59,918 bases of DNA from Marinomonas hwangdonensis (GTDB lineage: Bacteria; Pseudomonadota; Gammaproteobacteria; Pseudomonadales; Marinomonadaceae): contig NZ_RIZG01000009.1 of the NCBI RefSeq assembly GCF_003721245.1, forward strand, positions 1-59,918. Direction: 5' to 3'. Made by a program: the position numbers and the translations under genes. The notes below the pieces were generated by a model. That model was not told where the DNA came from, made no database searches, and was given only the letters and a program-made list of their open reading frames with translations. Shown piece by piece: positions 8,833 through 18,500 of this stretch. Within the stretch, counting starts at the first letter, position 1; each line of letters opens with the position of its first letter.

Positions 8833-10329
8833 TTATTTCATTGTATCTAGTGCTTTCTCATACTTGTCAAAAGACTCAGTGACTGAATCTTCCGGTGCCC
8901 CTGTTGCTAGACTAACGACAATAATGGAAATGGTTGCAAAGATAAAACCTGGAACTATTTCGTAAAGGTCAAACATTCCGCCGGAAAGTTGCTTCCAGAC
9001 AACCACGGTTACACCGCCCACAATAATGCCTGCAAGAGCGCCATTGCGGTTCATGTTACGCCAGAACAAGCTAAGTAGAATAGCAGGCCCAAACGCAGCG
9101 CCAAATCCGGCCCAGGCATAGGACACCAGGCTCAGTACTGAACTTTCTGGATTGAGTGCGAGCGTCAAAGCCACCAAGGAAATGATAACAACCGCAAAGC
9201 GACCTACATTAACAATTTGCTTTTGTGTCGCTTCTTTATTAAATAACTGTTTGTAAAAATCTTCAGCGAGAGCCGAAGAAGAAACCAGCAATTGAGAATC
9301 CGCCGTGCTCATGATCGCCGCTAAGATAGCCGCCAACAAAATACCCGCTACAATTGGATGGAATACAGCGTTGACCAAAATCATAAAGATTTTTTCAGGG
9401 TCAGCTAAGTTTCCAGCAAGGTTAGCATCCACGAAGGTAATGCCCACTAAACCGATTAGTAGTGCACCTACCATGGCCAAGAACGTCCAGATAACCGCAA
9501 TACGGCGCGCTGTTTTTATGTCGGCATTTGAACGAGACGCTTTGAAACGTGCCAGAATGTGTGGCTGTCCAAAATAGCCTAGGCCCCAAGCAACCAACGA
9601 GATAATAGCGATAGTGCTGAGGGGCTCTCCGCTCACACTTGTCCAGATATTAAGGAGTTCCGGATTTTTTGCTGTTAAAGTGCTTGTTAGATCTGACCAG
9701 CCACCTTCAATAGCTACAATAGGCACAATAACCAATGCAGCGCCCATCATGAGACCCTGCACTAGATCTGTCCAAGCGACGGCGAGGAAGCCACCGAAAA
9801 GAGTGTAAGAGACGACACAAACGGTGCCAATGATGACAGCATAGGTGTAATCTAAACCAAATACGGTTTCGAATAATTTGCCACCTGCCACTAAGCCTGA
9901 GCTCGTGTAAAACAAGAAAAACAACAAGATAAACAGTGCAGAAATGGTCTGAATTAATTTAGATTTGTCATTAAAGCGTTTGGATAGGAAGTCCGGTAGT
10001 GTTAATGCATTGCTGGTTTGAATGCTATAAGTGCGTAGACGCTTTGCGCAAATAAGCCAGTTTAACCAGGTTCCTACAAGTAGGCCACCGGCGATCCAAA
10101 TGGCTTCCATACCCGCTGCAAAAGCGTAGCCTGGCAAACCTAATAACAACCAACCACTCATATCAGAAGCACCTGCAGATAAAGCAGTAGGCCAAGGCCC
10201 TAGCGAGCGTCCCCCTAGGAAGTAATCTTCTGAATTAGAAGTACGTTTGTAAGCGTACAGCCCAATTCCTAGCATAACTATTAGATAGGCTAGGAATGTA
10301 AAGCTGATCGCATAACTATTTTCTATCAT
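8833..10329 (-). CDS. putP: Sodium/proline symporter PutP
   Basis: PutP imports proline with sodium across the inner membrane and belongs to the solute:sodium symporter family. The 498-residue protein has about 13 membrane segments. The segment EDYFLGGRSLGPWPTALSAG near residues 34-53, followed by ASDMSGWLLLGLPG, is diagnostic of PutP and carries sodium- and proline-site residues. WGLGYFGQPHILARF further on is equally typical. No putA lies next to it, so the gene is separate from proline oxidation here. It has its own terminator and a long 485-base upstream region. Related symporters of other compatible solutes cannot be excluded, but the match to PutP is close. Confidence 0.9.
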   Translation of the reverse strand: MIENSYAISFTFLAYLIVMLGIGLYAYKRTSNSEDYFLGGRSLGPWPTALSAGASDMSGWLLLGLPGYAFAAGMEAIWIAGGLLVGTWLNWLICAKRLRTYSIQTSNALTLPDFLSKRFNDKSKLIQTISALFILLFFLFYTSSGLVAGGKLFETVFGLDYTYAVIIGTVCVVSYTLFGGFLAVAWTDLVQGLMMGAALVIVPIVAIEGGWSDLTSTLTAKNPELLNIWTSVSGEPLSTIAIISLVAWGLGYFGQPHILARFKASRSNADIKTARRIAVIWTFLAMVGALLIGLVGITFVDANLAGNLADPEKIFMILVNAVFHPIVAGILLAAILAAIMSTADSQLLVSSSALAEDFYKQLFNKEATQKQIVNVGRFAVVIISLVALTLALNPESSVLSLVSYAWAGFGAAFGPAILLSLFWRNMNRNGALAGIIVGGVTVVVWKQLSGGMFDLYEIVPGFIFATISIIVVSLATGAPEDSVTESFDKYEKALDTMK

Positions 10330-10814
10330 TATTATTGTCCTCTAGTTAAAAATTCATGAATGCAGTTGTCTTTTACAGCGGGCGTTATTTGCCAATACAA
10401 AAAACGGTTTGTATTGGTACTAGGTGATGCATACCGGGCAAAAGAGGCCGATGAAAAGATTTATCTGAACGGCATTCGAACGTTATTTCAGTGTTGTGAA
10501 TGTTCTTTTTTGTCAGCTATTAAGTGGATTCTTGTCAAAAAAAGACTGAACACGCTGACTTACAAAAAGAACTGCGGTGATTCTAAGTGGCTAAAGTGGG
10601 ATTATCTTTCAAAAAAATCCGGCTGAATTGCAAAAAACTCTGACATTTGCTGCGGAAGTGAGAGTTTTACTAAAAAGCACGGGCAAATCATGAAATGACC
10701 ACAAAGAAAAGTGGCTATAAAAAAGGAAAGCCCATGTTAGGTGCTTTCCTTTTTTCAGCGGGTAGGTCGTGGCTTTTGTTGCTTTTTAACGACCATGTCG
10801 GTTTGTGTAACCTC
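10330..10814. other. Long intergenic region between putP and hexR
   Basis: These 485 bases separate two leftward genes. They hold the putP upstream region and the hexR terminator (10719-10755). The single open frame on the plus strand (10360-10626) has no ribosome site and its product has no recognisable family, so I do not call a gene. I saw no HexR box here. Confidence 0.5.
10719..10755 (-). terminator. Intrinsic terminator of hexR
   Basis: AAAAAAGGAAAGC (10719-10731) pairs perfectly with GCTTTCCTTTTTT (10743-10755), a 13-bp stem with an 11-base loop. A- and T-tracts on both sides let it work in either direction. It lies 60 bases past the hexR stop. Confidence 0.9.
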
Positions 10815-11678
10815 TTACTTTTCTACCTTAGGTAGACGAGTGTCTTGCACGCTTTGTTTTAGCTTGCGAAGATGTGCATTAAACTCAGGACCGCGTTTCA
10901 GTAACACGCCTGTTGCTAAGGCATCAATTAAGGTTAGATACACAATCCGCGAACTCATGGGGGTGTAGATATCCGTATCTTCGGTTTCTTCAATTGGCAA
11001 GACGATAGAGCAGTGCTCGGTTAGTGGAGAGTCCGGATTGGTAATGCCAATCACAGAGGCGCCAGTTGCTCTTGCTACTCTTGCCGTTTCAATTAACGGC
11101 AAAGTCCTACCTGTGTAAGAAATGACCACGATGGCATCACCAGCATGAGCCCCCGCCGCTGCCATGCGCTGTACCAATATATCAGTGTAAGCAACAACCG
11201 GCATATTCAAACGGAAGAACTTATGATGAGCATCTTTTGCAACCGGACCAGACGCTCCCAAACCATAAAACTCTATTCGGCGCGCTTGAGCTAATACATC
11301 TACGGCACGGCTTATAAGAGATTCGGGTAAAATTTCTTGTGCACGAGTGAGGTTGTTTTTAGCGGCTTCAAATATTTTCGCGGTAACAGCGCCCGGTGCG
11401 TCATCAGGCTCTACGTTTAAGTTCACATAGGGCGTTCCTGTTGCAAGACTTTGGGCAAGGGAGACTTTAAAATCTGGGAACCCGCTGCCTATGAGGCTGC
11501 GACAAAAGCGGTTCACGGTTGGCTCACTTACTTCGGCTCTCGCGGCCAGTTTCGCGATGCTCGAGTGGATTGTGGTTTTGGGGTCGGCAAGAATCGCCTC
11601 TGCAACTTTTCGCTCGGATTTGCTTAAGGTGCTCAGTCTTTCTTGTATCTTACGAATAATGTCTTCGTGTTTATTCAT
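10815..11678 (-). CDS. hexR: HexR-type transcriptional regulator (RpiR family)
   Basis: HexR is a repressor of glucose and Entner-Doudoroff genes that releases DNA on binding 2-keto-3-deoxy-6-phosphogluconate. The 287-residue protein has an N-terminal RpiR helix-turn-helix (about residues 5-80, including EVSEPTVNRFCRSL) and a SIS sugar-phosphate domain (about 125-260, with the loop GLGASG). Its length and domain order fit HexR. The call is strengthened by HexR-like boxes between gap and edd in the same window. It is divergent from the downstream kinase gene across 89 bases. I saw no clear box at its own promoter. Confidence 0.88.
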   Translation of the reverse strand: MNKHEDIIRKIQERLSTLSKSERKVAEAILADPKTTIHSSIAKLAARAEVSEPTVNRFCRSLIGSGFPDFKVSLAQSLATGTPYVNLNVEPDDAPGAVTAKIFEAAKNNLTRAQEILPESLISRAVDVLAQARRIEFYGLGASGPVAKDAHHKFFRLNMPVVAYTDILVQRMAAAGAHAGDAIVVISYTGRTLPLIETARVARATGASVIGITNPDSPLTEHCSIVLPIEETEDTDIYTPMSSRIVYLTLIDALATGVLLKRGPEFNAHLRKLKQSVQDTRLPKVEK

Positions 11679-11767
11679 TGATCTGCTTCAAAGTTGTCTA
11701 TTGACTCGGATGGTTGAGTTATTCATTCTGACAGCCACTTACAATTCTGGCAATAAAATGATGTAAA

Positions 11768-12643
11768 ATGACAACATTATCTGAGTATTTAGTTAACATA
11801 GCCAGCCTATTGCCTGCTAAAGCGGAAGTGAACAGCACTTTGCTAGAAGAAGGCTTTTCAAATCAGGTGTATTTGATCTCTTGGCATGATAAACCTCGTT
11901 TGGTGCTTCGCGTTCCTGGGCTGGATGAGGCGGCTTTTAATATAGATAGGCAAAATGAAATGGCTATTTTGCTTAGCGCTGCAAAAGTCGGTCTCTCTCC
12001 ATCGGTATATTGGCATGATGAGCAAGGAGCCTTTGCCTGTCCGTTTGTCGAGCAGCCCTCTTTGAGTTGGGATGTTACTCACTCCACCGCCAGTATTCAT
12101 AAAATGGCCAGCGCTTTAAAGCGAGTACACTCCCTGCCTAATGTCAGTCGTTCTTTTTGTATTTATGCTCTGATTGCGCACTATCTTCAATCCGTCGAGT
12201 GTTTCTTGCCGCTTAGTCCAGAACTTCAAGAAGAGTTTGGCTACGTGCGAGGACTCTTTATGAATTTGCCTCGTGTGGCGTCAACCCCATCACCTGTGCT
12301 TTGCCATAATGATTTAAATCCCAAGAATGTGTTAATGGATAATAGCTCGTTTTGGTTAATTGATTGGGAATGTGCTGGCATGGGGGATCCACTGTTTGAT
12401 CTTGCTGTTGTAGCCCGCTCGCACAATCTGAATGGTTTGCAGCAAATACGTTTAATACAGGCTTACGATGACAGTCTTGAAGTAGAAACGACCCTAGATA
12501 AAATGGCGCAATACAGTTTGGCGTACTCATTACGAGAAATGGTTTGGTTATTGTTAAAATATTTAACCACTCCAAATGATGCCACAGCATGGTCTTCTTA
12601 TATGCACTTTAAAACCAGACAATCGCTCAATCCTTTTTTATAA
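11768..12643 (+). CDS. Phosphotransferase of the APH/choline kinase family
   Basis: The product is a 291-residue cytosolic kinase-like protein. The catalytic loop CHNDLNPKNVLMD lies near residues 178-190 and the metal-binding segment IDWECAGMGDPLFDLA near 198-213, both typical of the aminoglycoside phosphotransferase / choline kinase / thiamine kinase group. Bacterial relatives phosphorylate choline, thiamine or similar small alcohols. The substrate here cannot be decided. The ribosome site at the ATG is weak. The ung gene follows 28 bases later in the same direction, so they may share a transcript without a functional link. Confidence 0.8.
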   Translation: MTTLSEYLVNIASLLPAKAEVNSTLLEEGFSNQVYLISWHDKPRLVLRVPGLDEAAFNIDRQNEMAILLSAAKVGLSPSVYWHDEQGAFACPFVEQPSLSWDVTHSTASIHKMASALKRVHSLPNVSRSFCIYALIAHYLQSVECFLPLSPELQEEFGYVRGLFMNLPRVASTPSPVLCHNDLNPKNVLMDNSSFWLIDWECAGMGDPLFDLAVVARSHNLNGLQQIRLIQAYDDSLEVETTLDKMAQYSLAYSLREMVWLLLKYLTTPNDATAWSSYMHFKTRQSLNPFL

Positions 12644-12671
12644 TATTTTGTTGAGATAAGAGAAAAATAGA

Positions 12672-13448
12672 ATGTTAATTCCCTCTTGGCAAATGCGTTT
12701 AGCCGATGAATTTAATAAAGAGTATATGCGTGCTTTACAGCAGTTTCTTACGCTACAAAAAGAGCAGGGGAAAGTGCTCTACCCTCCAGAAAATGAACGT
12801 TTTACAGCCCTCAATGAGGTGCCTTTTGAGCAAGTGAAAGTCGTGATTTTAGGGCAAGATCCTTATCATGGTGAAGGGCAAGCCCATGGTTTGTCCTTTT
12901 CTGTTAAGCCAAATGTCAAAGTGCCGCCCTCATTGGTGAATATTTATAAAGAGCTCGAAATGGACCTAGGAATTACGCCTGCGCCACAGGGTTTTTTATT
13001 GCCGTGGGCCAAGCAAGGAGTATTGCTGTTAAACAGTGTATTGACTGTTGAGACGGGCAAAGCGGGGTCTCATCAGAATAAAGGCTGGGAGCAGTTCACA
13101 GATAAGATCATTGAACTCATTAACAATGAGCATCAAGGAGTGGTGTTTATGTTATGGGGAGCCTATGCGCAGAAAAAGGGCCGTCATATTGATCGGAAAA
13201 AACACCAAGTACTGGAGAGCGTTCATCCATCTCCTTTATCGGCATATCGAGGCTTTTTAGGTTGCCAACACTTTTCTAGCGCCAACGATTATTTAGTACG
13301 TCTTGGCAAAGCGCCGATTCAATGGGCATTGTCTGCGGCGAAACAGTCGGCGCCAATCATACAGGTGACAGAAACACCCAAAAACGCAAAAGAAGTGCCT
13401 CAAGAAACGGCAGCGAACAGTCATTCTCAGATTTCGCTGCCGTTTTAG
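12672..13448 (+). CDS. ung: Uracil-DNA glycosylase Ung
   Basis: Ung removes uracil from DNA to start base excision repair. The water-activating loop GQDPYHGEGQAHGLSFS begins at residue 61 (Asp63), and the DNA-intercalating segment HPSPLSAYRGF lies near residues 186-197. At 258 residues it is about 30 longer than E. coli Ung. The extra C-terminal tail is hydrophilic and low in complexity, and its last codons are encoded by a terminator hairpin (13405-13446). The catalytic core looks complete. It converges on ygfZ, 13 bases away. Confidence 0.96.
   Translation: MLIPSWQMRLADEFNKEYMRALQQFLTLQKEQGKVLYPPENERFTALNEVPFEQVKVVILGQDPYHGEGQAHGLSFSVKPNVKVPPSLVNIYKELEMDLGITPAPQGFLLPWAKQGVLLLNSVLTVETGKAGSHQNKGWEQFTDKIIELINNEHQGVVFMLWGAYAQKKGRHIDRKKHQVLESVHPSPLSAYRGFLGCQHFSSANDYLVRLGKAPIQWALSAAKQSAPIIQVTETPKNAKEVPQETAANSHSQISLPF
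13405..13446 (+). terminator. Intrinsic terminator inside the 3' end of ung
   Basis: AAACGGCAGCGAA (13405-13417) pairs perfectly with TTCGCTGCCGTTT (13433-13445), giving a 13-bp stem with a 15-base loop and four T ending in the ung stop codon. The whole hairpin is translated as the Ung C-terminus. In the other direction it could also serve ygfZ. Confidence 0.75.
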
Positions 13449-13461
13449 ACTGACAGGACGC

Positions 13462-14391
13462 CTAATTTTTTGCGCCCACGGGATAGGGAAGTGCAAGTAA
13501 AGTGATGTTTTGTTCATCCAGTATTAGGGCCTTCGCTTCGCTGGGCTCTATGTTGATGATCACGAAGGCGAAGCAGGTTTCTTCAATATGGGTCGCGCTG
13601 AAGACCTGCCCTATACTTTTCCCTTCCTCATCAAGTAGATCTTTTGTGGTGTCAAGCTGTCCTTGCCAGGTGACCAGGGCCAGTTGTTTCTTCGATTTTC
13701 CTCTGTATTGCATGCGGGCCACAATTTCTTGCCCCGTGTAGCACCCTTTTGTGAAGCTAATGCCCCCGGTACTTTGCATATTAAGCCACTGAGGTAGCAG
13801 GGTGTCACTCTGTGCCAAGGTGATCAGCGGGCGAGCGGCAAGCATAGAGAGCCCGGCAAGTTGTGAATGCTTTTCTTCAATCGCAGGGCAATCGGCTTGG
13901 TTTTCCTCGCGACGAATCAGCCACTTTACTTCCAGTGGGTAATGGCCAAGAGTCAATGTGATGTTCTGGTCGGCCTGAGTGACAGGCAAGCGCTCTGCTA
14001 AGGTTGCCTGCGTTGTTTCTGTCGAAGAGGATGTGATGTGAGAATAAACGGCAAAGGCGTCTTGTTCATTGACCAGCTCAGTTTTGAAAAAGACCGCGTA
14101 TTTTTTTAGATGAAGTAAGGTTTTTTCGACCAAATCTTTGGCCATTATCATCAACACCTCGTCATGGCTTTGAACGAGATAAAAACTGCTGACGATGCGT
14201 CCTTTAATGCTGCATATGGCACCGTATAATCCACAATCATCCGATAGCTTGTTCATGTCACAGGTGGTTTGTCCCTGTAGCAGTTTTTTGGCATCTGGGC
14301 CGGAAATGCGTAATACACCAATGTCGTGTTGCTTTGCGATGACGGTGTTGTTTTGTAATCTTGAGTGCAGTATTTCGTGAAGCGAGGTCAT
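13462..14391 (-). CDS. ygfZ: tRNA-modifying / iron-sulfur maintenance protein YgfZ
   Basis: YgfZ is a folate-binding protein related to the glycine-cleavage T protein; it supports iron-sulfur enzymes and tRNA methylthiolation. The family signature KGCYTGQEIVARMQYRG, with its conserved cysteine, is present near residues 210-226. The 309-residue length fits. In many gammaproteobacteria ygfZ lies beside sdhE and ygfX; here it is 13 kb away from them. It is a single leftward gene with no clear operon partner. Confidence 0.92.
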   Translation of the reverse strand: MTSLHEILHSRLQNNTVIAKQHDIGVLRISGPDAKKLLQGQTTCDMNKLSDDCGLYGAICSIKGRIVSSFYLVQSHDEVLMIMAKDLVEKTLLHLKKYAVFFKTELVNEQDAFAVYSHITSSSTETTQATLAERLPVTQADQNITLTLGHYPLEVKWLIRREENQADCPAIEEKHSQLAGLSMLAARPLITLAQSDTLLPQWLNMQSTGGISFTKGCYTGQEIVARMQYRGKSKKQLALVTWQGQLDTTKDLLDEEGKSIGQVFSATHIEETCFAFVIINIEPSEAKALILDEQNITLLALPYPVGAKN

Positions 14392-14505
14392 AACATTTTT
14401 CCATGATATCTGTTTGCCACAAAGAGACCGCTGTGGTTTTGCGTGAGTAACCTATCAGTGATGGCGGTTTTTTACTTTTCAATCCCCGATTATCACGACT
14501 TGGTG

Positions 14506-15504
14506 CTAGCGTTCTGCAAACTCGCTTCGTATTTTAAGTAGCTTGGGAAGCTCCTGATGGAGTAAGGGGACGAGTCCGGGATCAAAATGTTTACCACTTT
14601 GTTCTGTGATAAAGTCCATAGCATCCTTTATCGGCCAAGCTTTTTTATAAGGTCGCTCGCTTGTTAGTGCATCAAACACGTCCACTAAGGCGATAATACG
14701 ACCCTCGATAGGAATTGCCTCGCCTGCGAGCCCGTTAGGATATCCAGTGCCGTCCCATTTTTCATGGTGGGTCATGGCGACGGAATGGGCAAGTTTAATC
14801 AGATAAGAGCTCGGGTTAGACAATATCTCACCGCCAATTTGAGCGTGGGTTTTCATAATCTCGTATTCATCTGCGGTAAGCTTGCCTGGTTTTAATAATA
14901 TCTCATCAGGAATGCCTATTTTGCCGATATCGTGCATTGGAGCGGCCATCATTAAATCGTCTGCAGATTCTTCACAAAAGCTGTACGCTAGCGCAATTAT
15001 TTTGGCGTAGCGGCTCATGCGCTGTACATGCATGCCCGTTTCGTTGTCTTTGTATTCGGCAGCATGCCCCAGTCTGTGTATTAAATCTATGTGTGTATTA
15101 AGTAGCTCGTCGGCTTTGATTAGGGATAAATGTGTTTTTACTCGTGCCAAGACAATCGCGGGTACGATTGGTTTAATGATGTAATCCACCGCCCCTGTTT
15201 CAAAGCCTTTTTCTTCGTCTATGCTATCTTTTAGTGCAGTAACAAAGATGACAGGAATAGGCGCGGTAGAGGCGTGGCTTTTTAACTGCTGACAGACTTC
15301 TAGTCCTGTCATATCTGGCATCATTACATCAAGCAAAATGAGGTCAATGTCTTCTTGCTCGACCAGCTTTAATGCATCTTTTCCAGATCGAGCAAACGAC
15401 AGACGATAATCCGCCGTCTGTAAAACTTGTCTTAATACTCTTAAATTGACTGGCTCGTCGTCGACTAAAAGAATGCGAGGGGAGAGTTTTTTACCTATTC
15501 TCAT
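14506..15504 (-). CDS. Response regulator with HD-GYP domain (probable cyclic-di-GMP phosphodiesterase)
   Basis: The 332-residue protein has an N-terminal receiver domain (residues 10-125, phospho-acceptor Asp59 in LLDVMMPDMTG) and a C-terminal HD-GYP domain (about 140-320). The HD pair is in MHDIGKIGIPD, and HHEKWDGTGYPNG supplies the GYP motif, so the metal site looks intact. Family members of the RpfG type hydrolyse cyclic-di-GMP. Its ATG overlaps the end of the upstream hybrid kinase gene by 14 bases, so it is very likely that kinase's partner, receiving phosphate from its Hpt domain. Confidence 0.92.
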   Translation of the reverse strand: MRIGKKLSPRILLVDDEPVNLRVLRQVLQTADYRLSFARSGKDALKLVEQEDIDLILLDVMMPDMTGLEVCQQLKSHASTAPIPVIFVTALKDSIDEEKGFETGAVDYIIKPIVPAIVLARVKTHLSLIKADELLNTHIDLIHRLGHAAEYKDNETGMHVQRMSRYAKIIALAYSFCEESADDLMMAAPMHDIGKIGIPDEILLKPGKLTADEYEIMKTHAQIGGEILSNPSSYLIKLAHSVAMTHHEKWDGTGYPNGLAGEAIPIEGRIIALVDVFDALTSERPYKKAWPIKDAMDFITEQSGKHFDPGLVPLLHQELPKLLKIRSEFAER

Positions 15505-18500
15505 GTTTGTTCTCCTCTGTCAAAGGGCTTTCTTCCGTTATGATGGCTTTTAAATTTGTTAACGAGCGGATAGCTTGGTCAAATTCAAAGTTGGTAACGG
15601 CTTTGCTGATTTCAATGGCTTGCCCTTTCAGAGCTAGCGGCGAATGAAGAATCAGTAAATCTAGGCTTTCATCATCTACCTCGCCTGAATGGGCTGATAG
15701 GTGTAATGTATTCAATAAATCTAACAGATTTTCTTTTGATAGTGCGGCGCCTGTATCAGATTGTAAGGTGTCAGTACTGGCTGAATGTTGGGCGATGAGT
15801 GCCGACAGTTCATTCTCGAATTGTTCGAAGGTGTGTATTAGGTTGGCTATGCTAAGTTTGCAGGTCTGTGTATCTTCCGATTGAGCGGCATGCTCGAGCT
15901 CTGCCATCTCATTGGAGAGTCTAAGCAAGGCCAAATTACCGGCTGTACCTTTAATGGCGTGAGCCAAGCTAGAAAGGGCGTTGAATTCACGCCCATGCAA
16001 ATGACTTGTAAGCCGTTGTGGTAGGTTTTTGTGTTGCTCTGCAAATCGCGTCAATTCGTTTAAAAACGTGATCATATCAAGCCACAAAGACAGCCCTTTA
16101 TTGAGATGGATTTGCTGCGTACCCGAAAGGTGATCAGACGTGTCCTTTTCAAAAATCATCAAATCAGTTGGAGTGTCTTGTAATAGTCTCGCCATTTCTG
16201 ACAGTAGTGTGGCTAATTCAATGGGTTTGTGAGCAAAACCATTCATTCCTGCTTGTTGTGCTTCTATCTTGTCTTCTGCCATGACGTTGGCGGTTAGGGC
16301 AATAATAGGGGTAGGCGCTAATTGATGTTCTACTTCATAGCGTCTAATCACTTGCGTCGCCGCTAAACCATCTAAATTGGGCATTTGTATGTCCATCAGG
16401 ATAATATCAAGCGGTGTCGTTTTAAACTGTTCAACGGCTTCTAAACCATCTCTGGCTAACAAAATAGTGTGTCCCTGCTTTTCCAATAACAAGGTCAACA
16501 GCGTAAGGTTCTGCTCTATGTCGTCGACGAGTAGGACTGTTTTGGGGGTAATAATTGGCAGTTCGCCTACTTTGGTGTTAGGCGGAAGGCTTGACTTCTC
16601 AAGGGGAAGTCGAAAGGAAAAGCAGCTGCCGACACCCAGTTCGCTGGTGGCCTGCATTTCACCTCCCATCAGCTTAACCAGTTGCTTAGAGATGCTGGTA
16701 CCTAGGCCTGTACCGCCAAAACGTCGACTCATCGAGGCGTCCGCTTGCGTAAAGGGGTCAAAGATATTGTCCAAACGGTCTTTTGGTATTCCTATGCCGG
16801 TATCTTCAACGCAAAAGCATAGATCGCCGTTATTTTGTTTAGATACGGTTAATTTCACGTAACCTTGCTCAGTAAATTTGATGGCGTTCCCCACAAGGTT
16901 CATCAGAACTTGGCGGATTCTATCTTCGGCCCCTAGGTATATGTCGGCGATATTTACATCAATGTGAAATGTCAGCTCTAACCCTTTGTTTTTTGCTTGC
17001 AGCCAAAGTGTTGAAATAACAACGTCGACTAGGTTTGCGAGGAAAAATGGCTGTATATCGAGTTCCAGTTTGTTTTTTTCTAGTTTGGCGCTGTCTAAAA
17101 TATCATCCAGTAAATGCAATAAAGAACGGGCTGACTTACTAATCGTTGCTAAGTGTTTTTTGTCTTTTGTCGATACTTCCGAATCTAATAAAATATCTGA
17201 AAAGCCAATAATGGCATTCATTGGCGTGCGTATTTCATGACTCATGTTAGCTAAAAACTCTGCTTTGCTTTGTGCGGCTGTTTCGGCCTTGGTTTTGGCG
17301 AGGCGTAGTTCGTCTTCCATTTCAATACGTTGTGATATATCTAAAATGACGCCATCGATCCACTCTATGGTTTGATCTTCATTAAACACCACAGAACCGT
17401 TTTCTAGAACCCAGATATAATGCCCTGTTTTGTCCAAAAGACGGTATTCGACGGTATAGGTAGCGTGCTTTTCAGCCGCGTGGCTAATGGCATCGGATAC
17501 TTGTTTTCTATCGTCAGGGTGGACCAGCTGACCAAAAGAAATGGCGCTACTGTAAAAAAGTGCCGGAGGCCAACCACTTACTTCTTGTATCGCATCACTG
17601 ACAAAGATGGCCGTATACTCTTCATTCATCAAACAACGAAAAGAGGCGCCTGGTATGTTTTTAATCAAGGAGCTGTATTGTTTTTCACGCTCTTTTAGAT
17701 CCGACTCCATTTTTTTGCGTTGACTGATATCTGTGATGAAACCCACGAAGGTTCGTTCTTGACCTACGCGAGACTCACCAATGGCTAAGCGAATAGGTAC
17801 CAAATAGCCCTCTTTATGACGTGCCTCTACTTCTCGACCTATGCCGATGATTTTTGCTTCTCCTGTGTTTTGATAGTTAGCAATATAGCTATCGTGATGT
17901 TCACGATGATTTATTGGAGTGAGCATCTTTATATTCTGTCCAATAACTTCATCGGCGGTATATCCAAGGATGCGTTCAGCAGCAAGGTTGTAGCTAATAA
18001 TGAGGCCTTTCTCTGAAATAGTAATGATGCCGTCGACTGCGGTGTCTAGAGTGGTTTTGAGGCGAGTTTCACTGGCGGTTTTTTCTTGTAATAGTTGCCG
18101 ATAACGTAGTTGTGAGGCAATGTTGGCGGCCAGAATAGACAGCAGCAGGGTGATAACAGCGACCACGAAAGAAAGGGCGCCGTTATCGTTTTCTGATAGG
18201 TGACTTAGGTGAGCGTCACCTGTCGATATAAATCGAGCCCCCGCCATGCCCGTATAATGCATACCAGATATTGCACATCCCATGATGATGGCACTGATGC
18301 CATTAGCCCAATGCTGACGAATATTTGGCCATTGTTTTCTTATATAAGAATGGGTGGACAAGGCAATAAAAGCCAACACTACAGCAATGACGATAGAGCC
18401 GATAAACCAGATAGGATCGTATTTCAAGACGGTATCCATCTGCATTGCCGCCATACCAAGATAGTGCATGGTGCCGATACTTCCTCCGACAAGGAGGCCG

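Noticed and set aside
10360..10626. 88-residue open frame between putP and hexR
   Set aside because: The start is uncertain, there is no ribosome site, and the composition looks like random AT-rich translation.
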